A stretch of DNA of 64,000 nucleotides, taken from the NCBI RefSeq assembly GCF_963678635.1, contig NC_087065.1, positions 12,361,579-12,425,578 of the forward strand, written 5' to 3'. Numbering within the stretch: position 1 is the stretch's first letter; every line of letters begins with the position of its first letter. Of this stretch, positions 10,645 to 23,510 are shown piece after piece. Position numbers and translations under genes: made by a program. Source of the DNA: Symsagittifera roscoffensis. Its lineage: Eukaryota; Xenacoelomorpha; Acoela; Convolutidae. The notes under the pieces were generated by a model. The model did no database searches and was not told the origin of the DNA. It worked only from the letters and a program-made list of their open reading frames with translations.

Positions 10645-12266
10645 AACCAGATCCAAATTATAATTTATTATTGGTAATAATTTAGATATTTTATCCCTAT
10701 AAAATATCAAAGACGAACCAATCACACTCCATCAAACTAACAACCCACTTATTTGTAAGTGCTGAAATTACTTGTAGTTTCAGCACCAGAGCGATTTGAA
10801 TTTAACTTACAACTTAGTTACTTTCTCCAAGAGACCGACTCGTAACAAAACCAGTATACTCTAGATCTATTGAGACTAAAAGACATAAGAGTAAGATTAA
10901 GATCGGTATTAGACTAAGAAGTTGCACGAATCTATCCGGCCGAAAATAAGATAGCGTGACGAGCAGACGGTGTACCCTATCTGAAATTACTCTATGAGTT
11001 AGACCTTAAAACGCAACTCATCTGGTGCGATCAAAAGTCTCGAACAAGACCTTAAAAACAAATTAGCTTAGAACTAACCAAATTGATTAGAGTTAGACAA
11101 AAAAAAACATTTCCTAAAATGTTACATGACAACAATTTAATTGAAATGTCTCTACGACTCAATAGATCAGAGCCATTATTCCGAACAATACGAGAACTAC
11201 CCGGTATTGGAAAACGACCTCGGACAAGAGACGATAAACGACTACAAAGGAACTTACCATTAATCTTCATGATCGTACGGCAAAAGCCAACACAAACTTC
11301 CATATTTAGATTTTTATTAGCATTGAATTTAGATTTTTATTTGCAAACATAGTATTTTTGAAGAAAAATCGTCAACAACAATTACAGGCGCTAAACTTAT
11401 TATTGTACAATAACGACTGATAAAAACATCTCTAGTCGTTCTCTTCAAAAATCTGCAGTAAATTTAAAAAGATATCTGGAAAAAATATTTATTGAAAATA
11501 AAATTACAAAAATTAAGTAGTATGCATACAAATTGTTAATATTTATAAATCATCTCTTCATCCCAGCTTCATCACCTAAAACATAACAGTGAGTCATAAA
11601 TCTACTAACATCATCAAAAACTAATAAACTAAAATTTTCTATCAATTAAACCTTAAATTAATTTATAAAGGCCTATCCTAATTCTTAATTTCATTTAAAC
11701 TAAACTTATTTAAATTTAACAGATCATCAAGGCTTTCCTTGGATCTTTAATTCACTTTCAACCAAATTAAATTTAATTTCATTAATTTTATATCCTGATC
11801 ATCAAGGCTTATCCTTGGATCAAATAGAACAATTTTATTCTCCCCCTCACAATTAATAAAGTGTCTAACGTCAATTCACTACCCAACCCTTCCTCAAGAC
11901 CCAGGACTAATAGAAATCAAATTAACCATTGTAATTGGAATAAACAGTGAAGAACTACACATTAACGACTTTCATTTGACCATCCCTCTTACCTGACCCA
12001 GGATAATACTTAAACTTAGTAAGTTTAAAATAGTATCTAACGAACTACTTAAGTTCTAATTATACCTGAACCTTGTGGATTGATTAACTATTCTCCAGCC
12101 CTTGATCCCAATCGCTACCACTAGGTAGGATTGAGTAAGTTAACACCTTAACATAGACTAGCCACGAGAAAGTAAAAACCATTCTCAGGAATCGATTTAT
12201 ACTTTTCTCTCTAACACTGAATACATGACCCAAGCTAGGCAAACCACAAAAAATCGTAAGAACTAA
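10645..12266 (+). other. A-rich non-coding leader of a retroelement-like island
   Basis: Composition changes sharply at 10645 to A/C-rich with little T or G on the plus strand, unlike the repeats on each side. No domain is encoded. A perfect 9-bp stem (gtgctgaaa / tttcagcac) lies at 10759-10786. Two near-identical stem-loops of the form gatcatcaaggct..ccttggatc lie at about 11721 and 11786. The stretch ends in ctaacag just before the first ORF, which looks like a 3' splice site. Confidence 0.5.
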
Positions 12267-12323
12267 CAGTTTAATACATTGAAAATCACTAATCCCAATA
12301 TTGCATCCGTCATCCTAAACCTT

Positions 12324-12779
12324 ATGTCACCAGACAAGTTAGGAAACAAACAAACAATCATATTACACAATTGTGAAATAAACAACGAAAAATATGATCT
12401 CGTAGTCACTCCACACAAACAAACATTAGAATATATTAGAAAAAAACGACAGACAATTTCAAGGAAATTTTTAAGCAAACAAAGACAAATTACACGAAAA
12501 AGATTCTCAAAGCGAAGAAACGCAGTCTCCGAATCAGAAACCAGTAATTTAGAAGAACTTAACAGGCCAAAAGATTCCATAAACAAAAATTATCAAGTTA
12601 ATGATATATTATATTTTTCTGACTCAGGAACCACATCACAATCATCAATACAAGGAAAACGAAGAATAAAAAAGACATACAAAAGCAAACCAGTACGTCT
12701 ATACAATTGGAATCAACCAATAAAACACATAGAAAACTACACATTAACAGTCATAAAACCCAAAAATGGATCAAAATGA
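12324..12779 (+). CDS. Unassigned basic protein of a retroelement-like island
   Basis: The frame is open from 12267 to the stop at 12777; the first ATG is 12324, giving about 151 residues. It has a long Lys/Arg-rich stretch (RKKRQTISRKFLSKQRQITR, then KRFSKRRN) followed by an acidic Ser/Glu patch and another basic patch (GKRRIKKTYKSK). No catalytic motif, Cys cluster or clear membrane segment is visible. The plus strand is A-rich as in the gypsy genes of this window. The next ORF overlaps it by 14 bases (ATG 12766, stop 12777). I do not recognise the family. It could be the C-terminal end of a pol or a regulatory/env-leading ORF; a host gene is less likely because it sits between two repeat copies. 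Confidence 0.4.
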   Translation: MSPDKLGNKQTIILHNCEINNEKYDLVVTPHKQTLEYIRKKRQTISRKFLSKQRQITRKRFSKRRNAVSESETSNLEELNRPKDSINKNYQVNDILYFSDSGTTSQSSIQGKRRIKKTYKSKPVRLYNWNQPIKHIENYTLTVIKPKNGSK

Positions 12780-13960
12780 AGAAAGCGAAGACGAAAACTC
12801 CCTTCTTCCATTTTTAATCAACCCACTCACTGAAGATAGAAGACAAACACAATTTTGTCAAAATTCAATCGCAAATTTATTCGAAAAAGGAATTAGTCCA
12901 TGTAAAGCAGAGTTTCCAGAAGTAAAAACAAAAGACAAATTATTGTTCAATGTTTAAAAGGAACATGTAATATAACACAACAGTACGGAATCTATACCAT
13001 AGAAATTAAATCACCAAGTACGTTTCATGGTAGATATCTACTTCAAACAGACGACGTAGATCTAAAATTTTCAAAAGTATTCACAGAATACATTAAAAAA
13101 ATACAACATCAAAACTCACAAAGAGCGAATTCAATATACACTAACAATGTATTTTCAATAATCTATAGTTATCTATCTATACTAGAAAAAACAGAATCTC
13201 AAGGAACTTCACCAGTTCAAACATCTAGACACACAGCTGTAAGACATGAAACTGCAATATTCTCCGAATTTTTAAACTCAATCCGAGAAAATTTAACCAA
13301 CAACGAAGTTTCACAGAATGCTAAACATGATTTACAAAAAGTCTTAGCCTAATTTATCATTGATTATATCACACATAAAATTGATTTAATCTCACAAGCA
13401 AGAAAAAATTTTAGACTCCAAAATTCAGCTGATGAAACTGTCTTAGCAGAACAATCAGATTATGTTTGGGACCCTGAATGGTCTCATCCACTATTCCTGA
13501 ACAAACCAACAGACATTTCAAGTCAAGCAATTAGCACAATTTCTATTCGCAAAGATTATGTTAAAGTATATCCACTCACAATTGACGCAACACCTTTAAA
13601 CTATAATTCATTTCTACCGGATAGAATAGGGAACAATAGTTTAAGCTCAACCCTCATCAAACAACAAAAACCTAAATAGAGCTAGAATTCTTACAAAACA
13701 AGACATTCAAACACCATCACATTTCGTAAATGAAGAAATAGTTGAAACAATAACAACAGCAGCACAACAAAGTATTTCACCAATACATCCAAATCTTACA
13801 ACTCCAAGGCCCAAAAATCCAACATTACCACAGGTAACACTACAATCTACGGTTAAACCCTCCGTTGTTCCAAAATATACACAAATGGATTATCAAACGT
13901 TTAGACCAATGACGAAACCAACACAAAAACAAAGAACATTCACTAGAAATAATTTTTTTC
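12766..13960 (+). pseudogene. Broken env-like or other third-ORF remnant
   Basis: Open segments follow each other in changing frames: 12766-12957, then about 12948-13351 closed by an in-frame TAA, the same frame on to a stop near 13677, and a last segment from about 13675 to the repeat edge. That is roughly 390 codons with two frameshifts and one nonsense codon. Visible features: an acidic start (MDQNEESEDENS), a few Cys residues (FCQN, SPCKAE, QCLKGTCNIT) with an N-glycosylation-type NIT, and a Thr/Pro/Gln-rich end (TTPRPKNPTLPQ). No fusion peptide or membrane anchor is evident, and the 3' end is cut by copy 2 of the large repeat. Calling it envelope-like is an inference from position, composition and the overlap with the preceding ORF, not from a motif. 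Confidence 0.4.
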
Positions 13961-14103
13961 TTCAAATTTTTTCTTCAAAGTAGTGTCGTTTTTAGCGCGT
14001 TGTTTGGTTAAAAAAACAATAGCTTAGAAAATTAGTGAATAAGACGTAACTGACAACACAATTTTTTCATAATTTGATTGGTAATTTAAAAATAGAAAAA
14101 AAA

Positions 14104-14668
14104 TTTCAAAATGGAAAAATCTTTTGAAAATAAGCTAGATAGCCTTTGTTGCCAGGTAAACGTTAAGCGTAGTTTTCAAAAAAAAATTCTCGCAAGGTTT
14201 GATAGATTAGGATCTGTTCACGTTAATTGATACGACCCACTCAGATTAATAAGTGTGGTACCTGATTTTCTGTGGAAAATAAAAAAGAAAACAACTAAAT
14301 TAAACCCGGTATACAAAGTTCCTCTGCAATTTCAATTGTCAAATTAATAATGGAATAATAGTGTTAGAAATCAACTGAGAAAAAAAGAATTTTAAAAAGA
14401 AAAATCTTTTGAAAACGAGGTAGATAGCCTTTCTTGCCAGGCAAGCGTTAAACGTAGTTTTCGAAAAACTTTCTCGCAAAGTTTGTTGGATTAAGACTTT
14501 ATTTACGTTAATTGATAAATTATTCGACCCATTCAGATTATTCAGTTTGGAAAAAAAAAAGAAAACAACTAAATTAAACCCGGTATACAAAGTTCCTCTA
14601 CATTTTCAATTGTCAAAATAAAAATGGAATAATATTGTTAGAAATCATCTGAGAAAAAGTAAAAAGAC
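14104..14668 (+). repeat. Internal tandem duplication, about 286-bp period (copy 2)
   Basis: Counterpart of 5411-5975, with units starting at about 14104 and 14390 and the same unit-specific differences as in copy 1. Confidence 0.8.
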
Positions 14669-17269
14669 TTTTAAATAATTGCCCATGAAGCGAGTTATCT
14701 TCATTACTAGTATTATAATAAATATCAGTTGTGAATATCTGTCAGTCTAATGGTTAGTTAATTTATCAAAGTGTTTCATTTTTACAAAAATCGGCTGATA
14801 AGAGTATTTGAGTGGATATAAATACCCCTTGCGCTCAAGACATTGCTTAAAAGTCTTACATTTGGCCTAATATTTGAGGAGAAATTAGGTACAATTGGGA
14901 AAAATTTGAAAGCAATGATTTTTAAGCTTCGGTGAAGTACTTCTCGGTTACTACAGTATGGCTACAAAAAAATGGTCGCATATTTATTCAAAATAAACAT
15001 TTCATCTACATTTTCACTAAAGATTCTGTAAATGTTACAAAAACACATGCTCGCTTGCTTTTTTCTATCGAAATTCGATGAAAAAGTTTAGAAATTTCAA
15101 ACCAGTTTTTCTTGACACTGGGAAATGCTTTGGAATTTTTTAATGTCGTTCAAATCACAACTGAAAACGCTCCATTATGATATACCACCCAACTTATTGC
15201 AATAAAAACTTTTGGAAGCTGAATTTGTGTGGAAAAAAAAAACTAAAACACACCCGAATACACAGTTATTCCTCGTTTTTCAAATGATCAGAACAAAAAT
15301 TATTATGTTCCGACCGGCCTCAAAAAACGGCTGAAAAACGAAAATAGTTCACGCTAAGAATCAAAATAAACCAACGGTAGAATTATTCCAGCAAACAATT
15401 TGTTCCAATTCATGCACAGGATTTTCATTAGCAGTTATGTTGTATGTTGTCTGCAAATTCTGTCCAACTTTTAGTATAAGCTCCAGAAAACTATTTTTTG
15501 TATGCTTTTTAGACAAATTTGACCTTGTTTGATCCTATTAAGAAATTTCTACAATTCAAGTTTATCAGTTTCCCAAAGAACTAATTTGAGCCCAATAATT
15601 CACAATCTTTATTTTACTTGCCAGGTTGTTTCCAAATCAAAATTAAATCTACAACTCATTATGATATACTGCTAACTTAAGCCTTCCAAACAAAATTTTT
15701 CTCAAGTTTTGGTGCGATTAAGTCCTTTCAAATAGCTTCATCTAACAAATAGCAGACAAAACGACAATAGTTCTTACCGAATATGAATGAAAAATGAGCA
15801 AGGAACTTTTGTCACTTTATGTGATGTAAAACTGCGGAAGGGATAGATGTAAAGTCAAGAATGCGAAAGCTAACATGGAAGCTCATATAGTCAAAAACCA
15901 TTCTTTGACATAAAGAGCAAGAGATCTGTTTGAGATCAGATATAGGGGAGCTGAATTAATTTTAAGAGCAGAGCGAACTCCCGCTTCTGCTAGTGGCATT
16001 AAATACTTCGTTTTTTTTAAATGTTAAACGCGTAAGCAGCTCAGAAAGTAGGCCAAATAAATCTTCAAAACATCTCCCAAATTAGGTAAGCACAGAAAAT
16101 GTAACTTTCTGCTAAGTGAAGGGCATGCGTCTGTCTGTAAACGTTTTTTTTTGTCATATATTTCTCACGGGGCCAAAAAGTGTTGAAAATGGCGTTGTAA
16201 TAAACAACTACCGTGTGTTCAAGAGTTACCATTAATTATTGGGCAGTAACTTAATTATTTGTTTGCTTGCTTATGGATGGAGAGTTTAAGGATATTATTT
16301 ATGGAAGTTTATTGTTTTATAATGAAACTAACAATTCAAATTTATTTTAAAAATATCAAATTTTAATTCATGATTACTTAATTATTGATAGTATTGCATA
16401 TCCAAGACTGAGCTTCACAAAGTACATTGGCTTTGAACCACCCAATATTCAAAGTCTGTCTGACTGAAGCTCTTTTGAATAAATGTACCACTCCGTTCAC
16501 TGGAGGTAGCATATAGTGTGCATACTTGTGGTGCATTCCTTTTGTCACAAAGGGACTCCCTACTGGTCCGAAGCCCACTTGAGAGACGATGTTGAGACAC
16601 ACACGTGTGTTGTAGTGGGCCTAAATTTCATATATTTTTGGTTTAAGAGAAAAACGTATTTTTTTGTTCCGTAGTTTTTTAAACAATACGCAACGCAAAA
16701 AGCAAAAGTCATTTTTAATATGTCAGTAAATTAGTAAATTGAACCTTTGTATTTTAGAAATAGGGTCGTTATGCTGATCATAGAGAGCTCGGGAAATCAT
16801 TTTGATTGACCTACAAAAAATGTCGGCAAAGTTTTTTGATTTTTTTTTTCGAGAACATTCTGAGCCGCGTCTGCTTTAAAGGAGGCTTACCTGGTTTTCA
16901 AGCATCACAAAAAAAAATTCGTATGACTTTTTTTTACTATGTTTACACTCTAAATCAAATGTTGATAAGAGACCCCCATGTCGTGAAAATTAAAAAAATC
17001 TTTCAAAATTGAATCCAAATTGAAGTATTCAACTAGGGATGGAAAAAATTAATAATGTTTGTAAGTATCCACATTACACTCAAATTTCACCTATTCTAAA
17101 TTTGCGGTATTTTTTAACTTAGTCTTTTAAAAGTTATTTCTAGAGTCCTAATTATGTGTGGGCGGTGCCAAATTGATGTTAATTGTCATTTTTTCGAATT
17201 CTCAAAGTCGACGTTTTCTTAGCATTTGTGGTTCGAAACTTTCTTGAGCAAACGATTTAAGCATTCAAA

Positions 17270-17430
17270 AAAATCTCAAATCACTATGAAGACCCCATTT
17301 TGACCAAACTTTGACCAAGCCGTTTTTAGGCACTTTTTAGAACAGATTTGAACAAAAAATTGTGTTTTTTTGGGCGCTCGCTCCCCCCTCAAAAACAGTA
17401 TATATAGTGGCGCCAACAGCTCCTTAAACA
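17270..17430 (-). mobile_element. Diverged fragment of the CAGGGGCGGAT MITE family
   Basis: Counterpart of 9440-9630 with an internal loss: the stretch between tttgaccaa and aagccgtttttaggc is shorter. It keeps the aggcactttttagaac and gggcgctcgc words. An isolated CAGGGGCGGATTTAGG end lies at about 18291. Confidence 0.55.
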
Positions 17431-18468
17431 TTTAAGGTTTGGGTAGTCAAACATTATGTATTAAATAATACCAAAAGGAGAACCATTTGGTTCTGCAGGG
17501 GAGTCGAAATATGCGGGGTAAAAGCAATCTTCAGCCACGCTCCTGATTTAAACTACGGATTCCCCAGACATAAACGCACAATTAGTGCATATACAGAATG
17601 CAGTTTTGCCTTGTAATGAATTATACCTGAATCTGTTTATTTAATTAATGAAAAATGAACGACAATGAATGAAGAGCAGACAAATTTCAAAACATTAGTT
17701 CTCGATGCCAGGATTACTTTTTCGAATTTTTGTTGCAGCTCGAGCCGCGATTGAAAAGACTTTAAAATAATGCCTCTTTCAGACTTCTTCAACGCTTAGT
17801 TGCGGTACTTTAGTTTGCGGGGGAAACTATACCAGAACACAAAATGCATCCACACTTTTAGAGTGAAAAATAATAAGGAAAGTGAACAATGAGCTGAAAA
17901 TGAGAAAGATTTTAATATTCAATCAGCATGGGGCTAAAAACTTTCACTAGAGATGGGGATCTCGAAAAATTATTTTTCAAAGTGGCCATTTATTATAATA
18001 CTTTGATGTATGTGAGTTGTCTGTTGTTGGAGCCCAAATTGAGAACTAAACGAATGTATTGCAGGGGCGAGATGCCAAACGCTTGTCCATACAGTAGATA
18101 AGTCCCCACTTGGAAATTGCAGCACCCATCGTCTGAAATTCCACTCCAACTTCAACTTTTAAAAAATATATTTCGGTAAAATTGAATAAATAATCTACTA
18201 AATGGACGATGAATGAATTCATCCAACATGTAGATACCTAAAATTTTGCATTTAGATGTTACTCTCTTCTAGGACTACTAACATACAGGGGCGGATTTAG
18301 GATTGCGACATGTTGTTGGATTGATTCGAGTTTCAGAAAAATACTGACAAAGTGCATTGGTCAAACTGTTCTTAGCAGATCTCTGTAAATACCCTATTTA
18401 CTATAAAATATGCTATTGTAGTACGGGACATTTTTCAAGAGTCTTTACTAAAAGTTAGTATATATTGG

Positions 18469-20881
18469 CGTGAAAGTCGCTTTTGGAAAAACATTGGCTT
18501 GTTTTGCCGAAATAGGGTATGCTGCAAATTGTTTTGGAGGAGGACGGGTATCGCTTTCGCCTCTTTGAACTGACCCCTCGGTTTTTTAGTAATCTTAAAA
18601 CATGCTTGATAAATTAACGTGTTGAACCTTCAGCCGAACATACCTAATATATCCCCCTCTACAGCTGTTTGCTTAGAATGTTTGTTGTTCTTAACGTAAG
18701 CTGCTACTTACTACTTGGCGAAGTAAGGAGATCAAACCAGTTAATTTGTTGGTAAATATTCTGCACTGATTTGAAAAAGTTAGCTGCGTCCTCGGGTTTC
18801 TTCTCTCGAGCTGAAATATCGATTAGATATTAAGCAAGATAACTGATTTTCAGTTTTTGCTCAATTCTTTTGGTAGATAAATTCGAATTTTTGATTGAAT
18901 ATTCAAGAAACAAAAAATTTTTGCCAAATAATGCTCCGAAGTGCTTTTTTTCCCGTCAAGGACTCCAAAAATGCTATTTTTCCCTCAAGGACTCAAGAAA
19001 TGCTATTTGCCCTTGAAAATTGGCTCCAGCAAGATTGTTTCAGATAATTGGCATTGTGTCAACGCGTTAGCTAAATAGTAAGCTTAGGTAAGCTTAGTTT
19101 AAGTTTTGAGACAGCTCAAAACAAGCAGATGGTTGCTCTTAAAATACTGCATTTTGTTGAGGTATTTTTTTTGTATTAAAGCTCTAAACGATCGTTTTTT
19201 CGCTCCAGTAGTTTTTAGTGTTGAAAAAAGTTTACATTGGTGAATATTCGATGCTAAGGTAACTTCCATTAATTCTGATTTGAATAAGTGCATGAAGGTT
19301 TCAGATGATCTTTGGCCTGTCTCATGTAAATCATGCGGATCAAAAACATAATAAACAGAAAAACAAAACGAAAAAAAGTTTTTCTGTCAAAAGTTTTTAA
19401 AAAAACTTTCACGACCAATTATAAAATGGTATGATTCTCGTCTTGTAGCGCCACATTTGAAAAATAAAACCAGCTGAGTTTTTTCGAAACAAAGTTTTTG
19501 GCCCGATTAGGTATACAAATGGGTAGATAGAATGCGTTCTGTCAAATGAATTAAATGCGTTGTGTTAAAGTTTGGATAATAAACATGAAATGACGCATCT
19601 TTTAAGTGTACTCACTGAAGTCGGCTTCATTTGTCACATACCCGAGGAAGCAGAAATGTCGACTAAAACATTTTCAAACGAGATTGCGCGTGTATTAAGG
19701 TAAAGCCCTGAATGCTTCGACTGCCCTTTAATCTGCGTTGAAACCATTTTGCTGGAGAAAATGAGAAAAATATTTTAAGACCTTGGATGGAAGTTCGATT
19801 AGAAAACTTGATTAGATAATCAAATGTGAAATTTGGTTAGTAATAAATACGAACGGTTAGCTTGCATCAATTCAATTTGAAAGAGTTTGAAACAAATCTG
19901 TTGAGCGGGTTAGCTTGCATCAATTCAATTTGAAAGAGTTTGAAACAAATCTGTTGAGCGGGATAACTTGCCTGACAGAACTGAAGTGCGTTACCGTCTC
20001 AGCATCAAAAACTGAACATTAACAGCGCACATGAAATAGTACAGAGCATGTCCAATGGGCAGTTTCCATACCCTCAAAATCTTACAAAAAAGTGACCAGA
20101 AATATTATTAAAAACCTCTAAATGTTCAAAAATTGAGACTGCTCAGTTTAAAATGTGATGACAACAAGTTTTGTATGTCATTTCATGAAATGCCTATAGG
20201 GGATAAACCCAGTAGAACGAGTGATAGATGAGGATCTACGAAATCTAATAATAACAAGAAAAATTCTCAATCAAGTCAAAACTATGCTTGCTCAAACTGC
20301 CCCCTATCCGGTAACAATTTTTTTGTTGGCAAAAAAAGTTGAAAACCACAAGTTTTGGACAATGTTAATTACCATGTGTTAAAATTTGAATAGTACGAAA
20401 TTAGTACAAATATTTAACAAAAATTTGTTCATAGGATGTCCGAACTGCCAATAACTTTCAATCACCCAGATTTTTACAAAAAATAATTGAAGTTAAAATA
20501 TCGATTAATTTACTCAACAAGTTGATATCTTCAGCTGGGTATAAAATTTTTTTTGTTGAAACTAGGATATCGATCGCCAAAATCTTAAAAAGATCTCAAA
20601 TAAATGGTTAGGGTTAAGGACTCTAATACCTCATTTCAAGTCATAGTCGCTCAGCTGTAGATATCTCCATGATTTTAATGTTAGCTCTACAAAATGCATA
20701 GTAGGACGAGGAAATTAAGTGGAAATTTTATCAAAACTATTTTCCAGGAGATCAGAATACACCAGCCAGAAATTTTTTGAGTCTGCGGGCTTAAGCATTC
20801 TAATTTTGAATTTTTTGGTTATCAGCGTAAAAAAACATAATCAATCATAAAAACCAATCATTTTGGTGCCTTCTTAGTTGA
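18469..20881. other. No gene; scattered repeat fragments
   Basis: AT-rich with no convincing frame. A fragment of the hairpin end of the GTTCCGAC foldback family lies at 19690-19735 (aaagccctgaatgcttcgactgcc). A 53-bp tandem duplication lies at 19855-19960. Confidence 0.5.
19855..19960 (+). repeat. 53-bp perfect tandem duplication
   Basis: Two identical consecutive copies, each starting ggttagcttgcatcaattc and ending tctgttgagcg. Perfect identity suggests a recent slippage or duplication event. Confidence 0.95.
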
Positions 20882-21755
20882 ACAAGGGTGACTATATCAC
20901 AAAATCTTGCTAAATTAAATTGCTTACAAGAATCTTGAAAAAAAACAGCTATCTGATAAGATTTTGTCAGAAAAACCACCTTTACATGACTTAACCGTCG
21001 CAGCCTTGAATGTTTTGTTGGATCATTGAAAAAATCCAACGAACAGTAAAGCAATCGGTGTAGAAAATTGAAAAGATTAAAAATTCAAATACTCATACAT
21101 ACATACATTCATATGTTGATACATACATACATTCGCACAAACAGATAAACACTCATAAATACACTCATACATACATACATTCATACATACAGACTAACAG
21201 GCACACATAAGTTCATACATACATACATACATACATACATACATAGATACATACATACATACATACATACATACATACATACATACATACATACATACAT
21301 ACATACATACATACATACATACATACATACATACATACATACATACATACATACATACATACATACATACATACATACATACATACATACATACATACAT
21401 ACATACATACATACATACAGACATACAAGGGTGACTATATCACAAAATCTTGCTAAATTAAATTGCTTACAAGAATCTTGAAAAAAAACAGCTATCTGAT
21501 AAGATTTTGTCAGAAAAACCACCTTTACATGACTTAACCGTCGCAGCCTTGAATGTTTTGTTGGATCATTGAAAAAATCCAACGAACAGTAAAGCAATCG
21601 GTGTAGAAAATTGAAAAGATTAAAAATTCAAATACTCATACATACATACATTCATATGTTGATACATACATACATTCGCACAAACAGATAAACACTCATA
21701 AATACACTCATACATACATACATTCATACATACAGACTAACAGGCACACATAAGT
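20882..21755 (+). repeat. 543-bp tandem duplication with microsatellite tail
   Basis: The block starting acaagggtgactatatcac at 20882 is repeated at 21425 with about 329 bp of essentially identical single-copy-like sequence. Each copy runs into a CATA array. Copy 1 ends exactly at the end of its array, so the duplication breakpoint lies inside or next to the microsatellite. Confidence 0.95.
21213..21420 (+). repeat. (CATA)n microsatellite, array 1
   Basis: About 50 tetranucleotide units with a CATAGATA interruption near 21243. Reading it as protein gives endless Met-Tyr-Val-Cys on the minus strand in three frames, an artefact of the repeat. Confidence 0.98.
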
Positions 21756-22250
21756 TCATACATACATACATACATACATACATACATACATACATAGATA
21801 CATACATACATACATACATACATACATACATACATACATACATACATACATACATACATACATACATACATACATACATACATACATACATACATACATA
21901 CATACATACATACATACATACATACATACATACATACATACATACATACATACATACATACATACATACATACATACATACATACATACATACATACATA
22001 CATACATACATACATACATACATACATACATACATACATACATACATACATACATACATACATACATACATACATACATACATACATACATACATACATA
22101 CATACATACATAGATACATACATACATACATACATACATACATACATACATACATACATACATACATACATACATACATACATACATACATACATACATA
22201 CATACATACATACATACATAGATACTTACATACATACATACATACATGCA
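21756..22250 (+). repeat. (CATA)n microsatellite, array 2
   Basis: About 120 units, more than twice as long as array 1, with GATA-type interruptions near 21795, 22110 and 22220. It follows the second copy of the 543-bp duplication. Confidence 0.98.
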
Positions 22251-23510
22251 TTCATGCACACATACAAACATTTCTTATTTAGTGTTGACATTTAAACCAT
22301 TTTTTTTGTTATTCTGCTCTTGGACTCTATATGGTGGAAAATCTCTTCCATACGTAGCACCATATATGTTGCGACGTATGATTTGCATGGTGAAAATTTT
22401 TGATATTTTGCCAACAGCTTGCATAATGATGAGAAACCGTTTTAATACTAATCTACTCCGTTAAAAAGCTATTTCGAGGGTTTTTGAAACCAACGTATGT
22501 GCTACGCATGTTTAGTCATTTTCCATACAAATCATGCATGGATGTGCATGGTTGCGCATTATCTTTTATAGTGGGCAACCCGGGCTTTCTGCTCACAGAT
22601 CCATTCAAACATTCACACGCAGATTGAAACTTTCTCATCGGAAGGGCGATCAAAATTAACATTCCATGACTCATCGCATTCGACATGAAAGCTCATTTTG
22701 TTTCAATAAGTTTATGAATTGAATCAGAGCTGAAAAAAAAACATTTCGTTACCGACTATGAAAAAATGGGAGTGGCATTAGACATGAAAATGACAGTAAG
22801 GAAAATAAGTAGAAAATCGATGGTTTTGACAATAAATGTATATCGATATTTTTGATTCCTTATAGAAAAGGAATTGCAAGCGATTATAATCGATTTTATA
22901 CGAATTCTATAAGGACTTATACATATTTTATACAGATTCTATACCGGAAAAATCCATTTTTCTAGGCCATTTTCCATATTTTTTGAACTGTATAAAATCC
23001 CTACAATATCCATTTTAGTGTCTAGTTGAATTGTACAATCGATTTTTTGGTACAATCGAAAACTAGCAGAAAATCTGTAAACAAATTCAATTATAATCGA
23101 ATGCAATCTTATCACAAACAGTCAGTTTGTATATCATCGTACCAATTCTCTGCAAAATGAGTTGCCATCAAAAGATACTAATAATAAGTAAAACCTATTG
23201 TGTTTAACTTAGAGACGGATCAAGATTTCTAACCTGAAATGGGAGCATTTGCGACCCAATAGGTCTGAGGGGTCAGGCAGGACGAAAGTGAGAGCTCCTC
23301 TGGTCAAGTGACTAATTGCGTCACTTTCACTCTGTGTATTAGAACTGCAGTCTAAAAGGATACTTAAACTTAGTATTCTGGTAACATAATAAAACGAAGA
23401 TAACCGGTTGTTGTGCTAAAAGCTCATAACTTTTTGACAACCCTAACCTAGTTGAAGCAATTACAAAACAAGAAAGTTAACTCAAAAATTTCTTTTCCTG
23501 TTTTTTCTAC
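22251..23510. other. No gene; ATAATCGATT-rich DNA
   Basis: No supported frame. 22855-23105 has several variants of attataatcgatt and ttatacagattctat words, a composition also seen at 36180-36430 and 50020-51200. Confidence 0.45.

Larger units (their letters stand above)
13967..18468 (+). repeat. Large direct repeat, copy 2
   Basis: Second copy of 5273-10644 in the same orientation. 13967-15045 is almost identical to 5273-6333, and 15046-16900 closely follows 7222-9080. Similarity then drops over 17080-17900 before rising again at 17990-18468. The 890-bp block 6334-7223 of copy 1 is missing at 15045. The short ORFs found in copy 1 recur here with scattered changes, as expected of a duplicate rather than a selected gene. 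Confidence 0.9.

Noticed and set aside
12324-12779. Integrase C-terminus or histone-like host gene
   Set aside because: The basic clusters suggest nucleic-acid binding, but there is no catalytic or fold motif, so no function is assigned.
21181-22271. Long Met-Tyr-Val-Cys frames on the minus strand in three frames
   Set aside because: They are translations of the (CATA)n arrays. A four-base period gives the same text in every frame.
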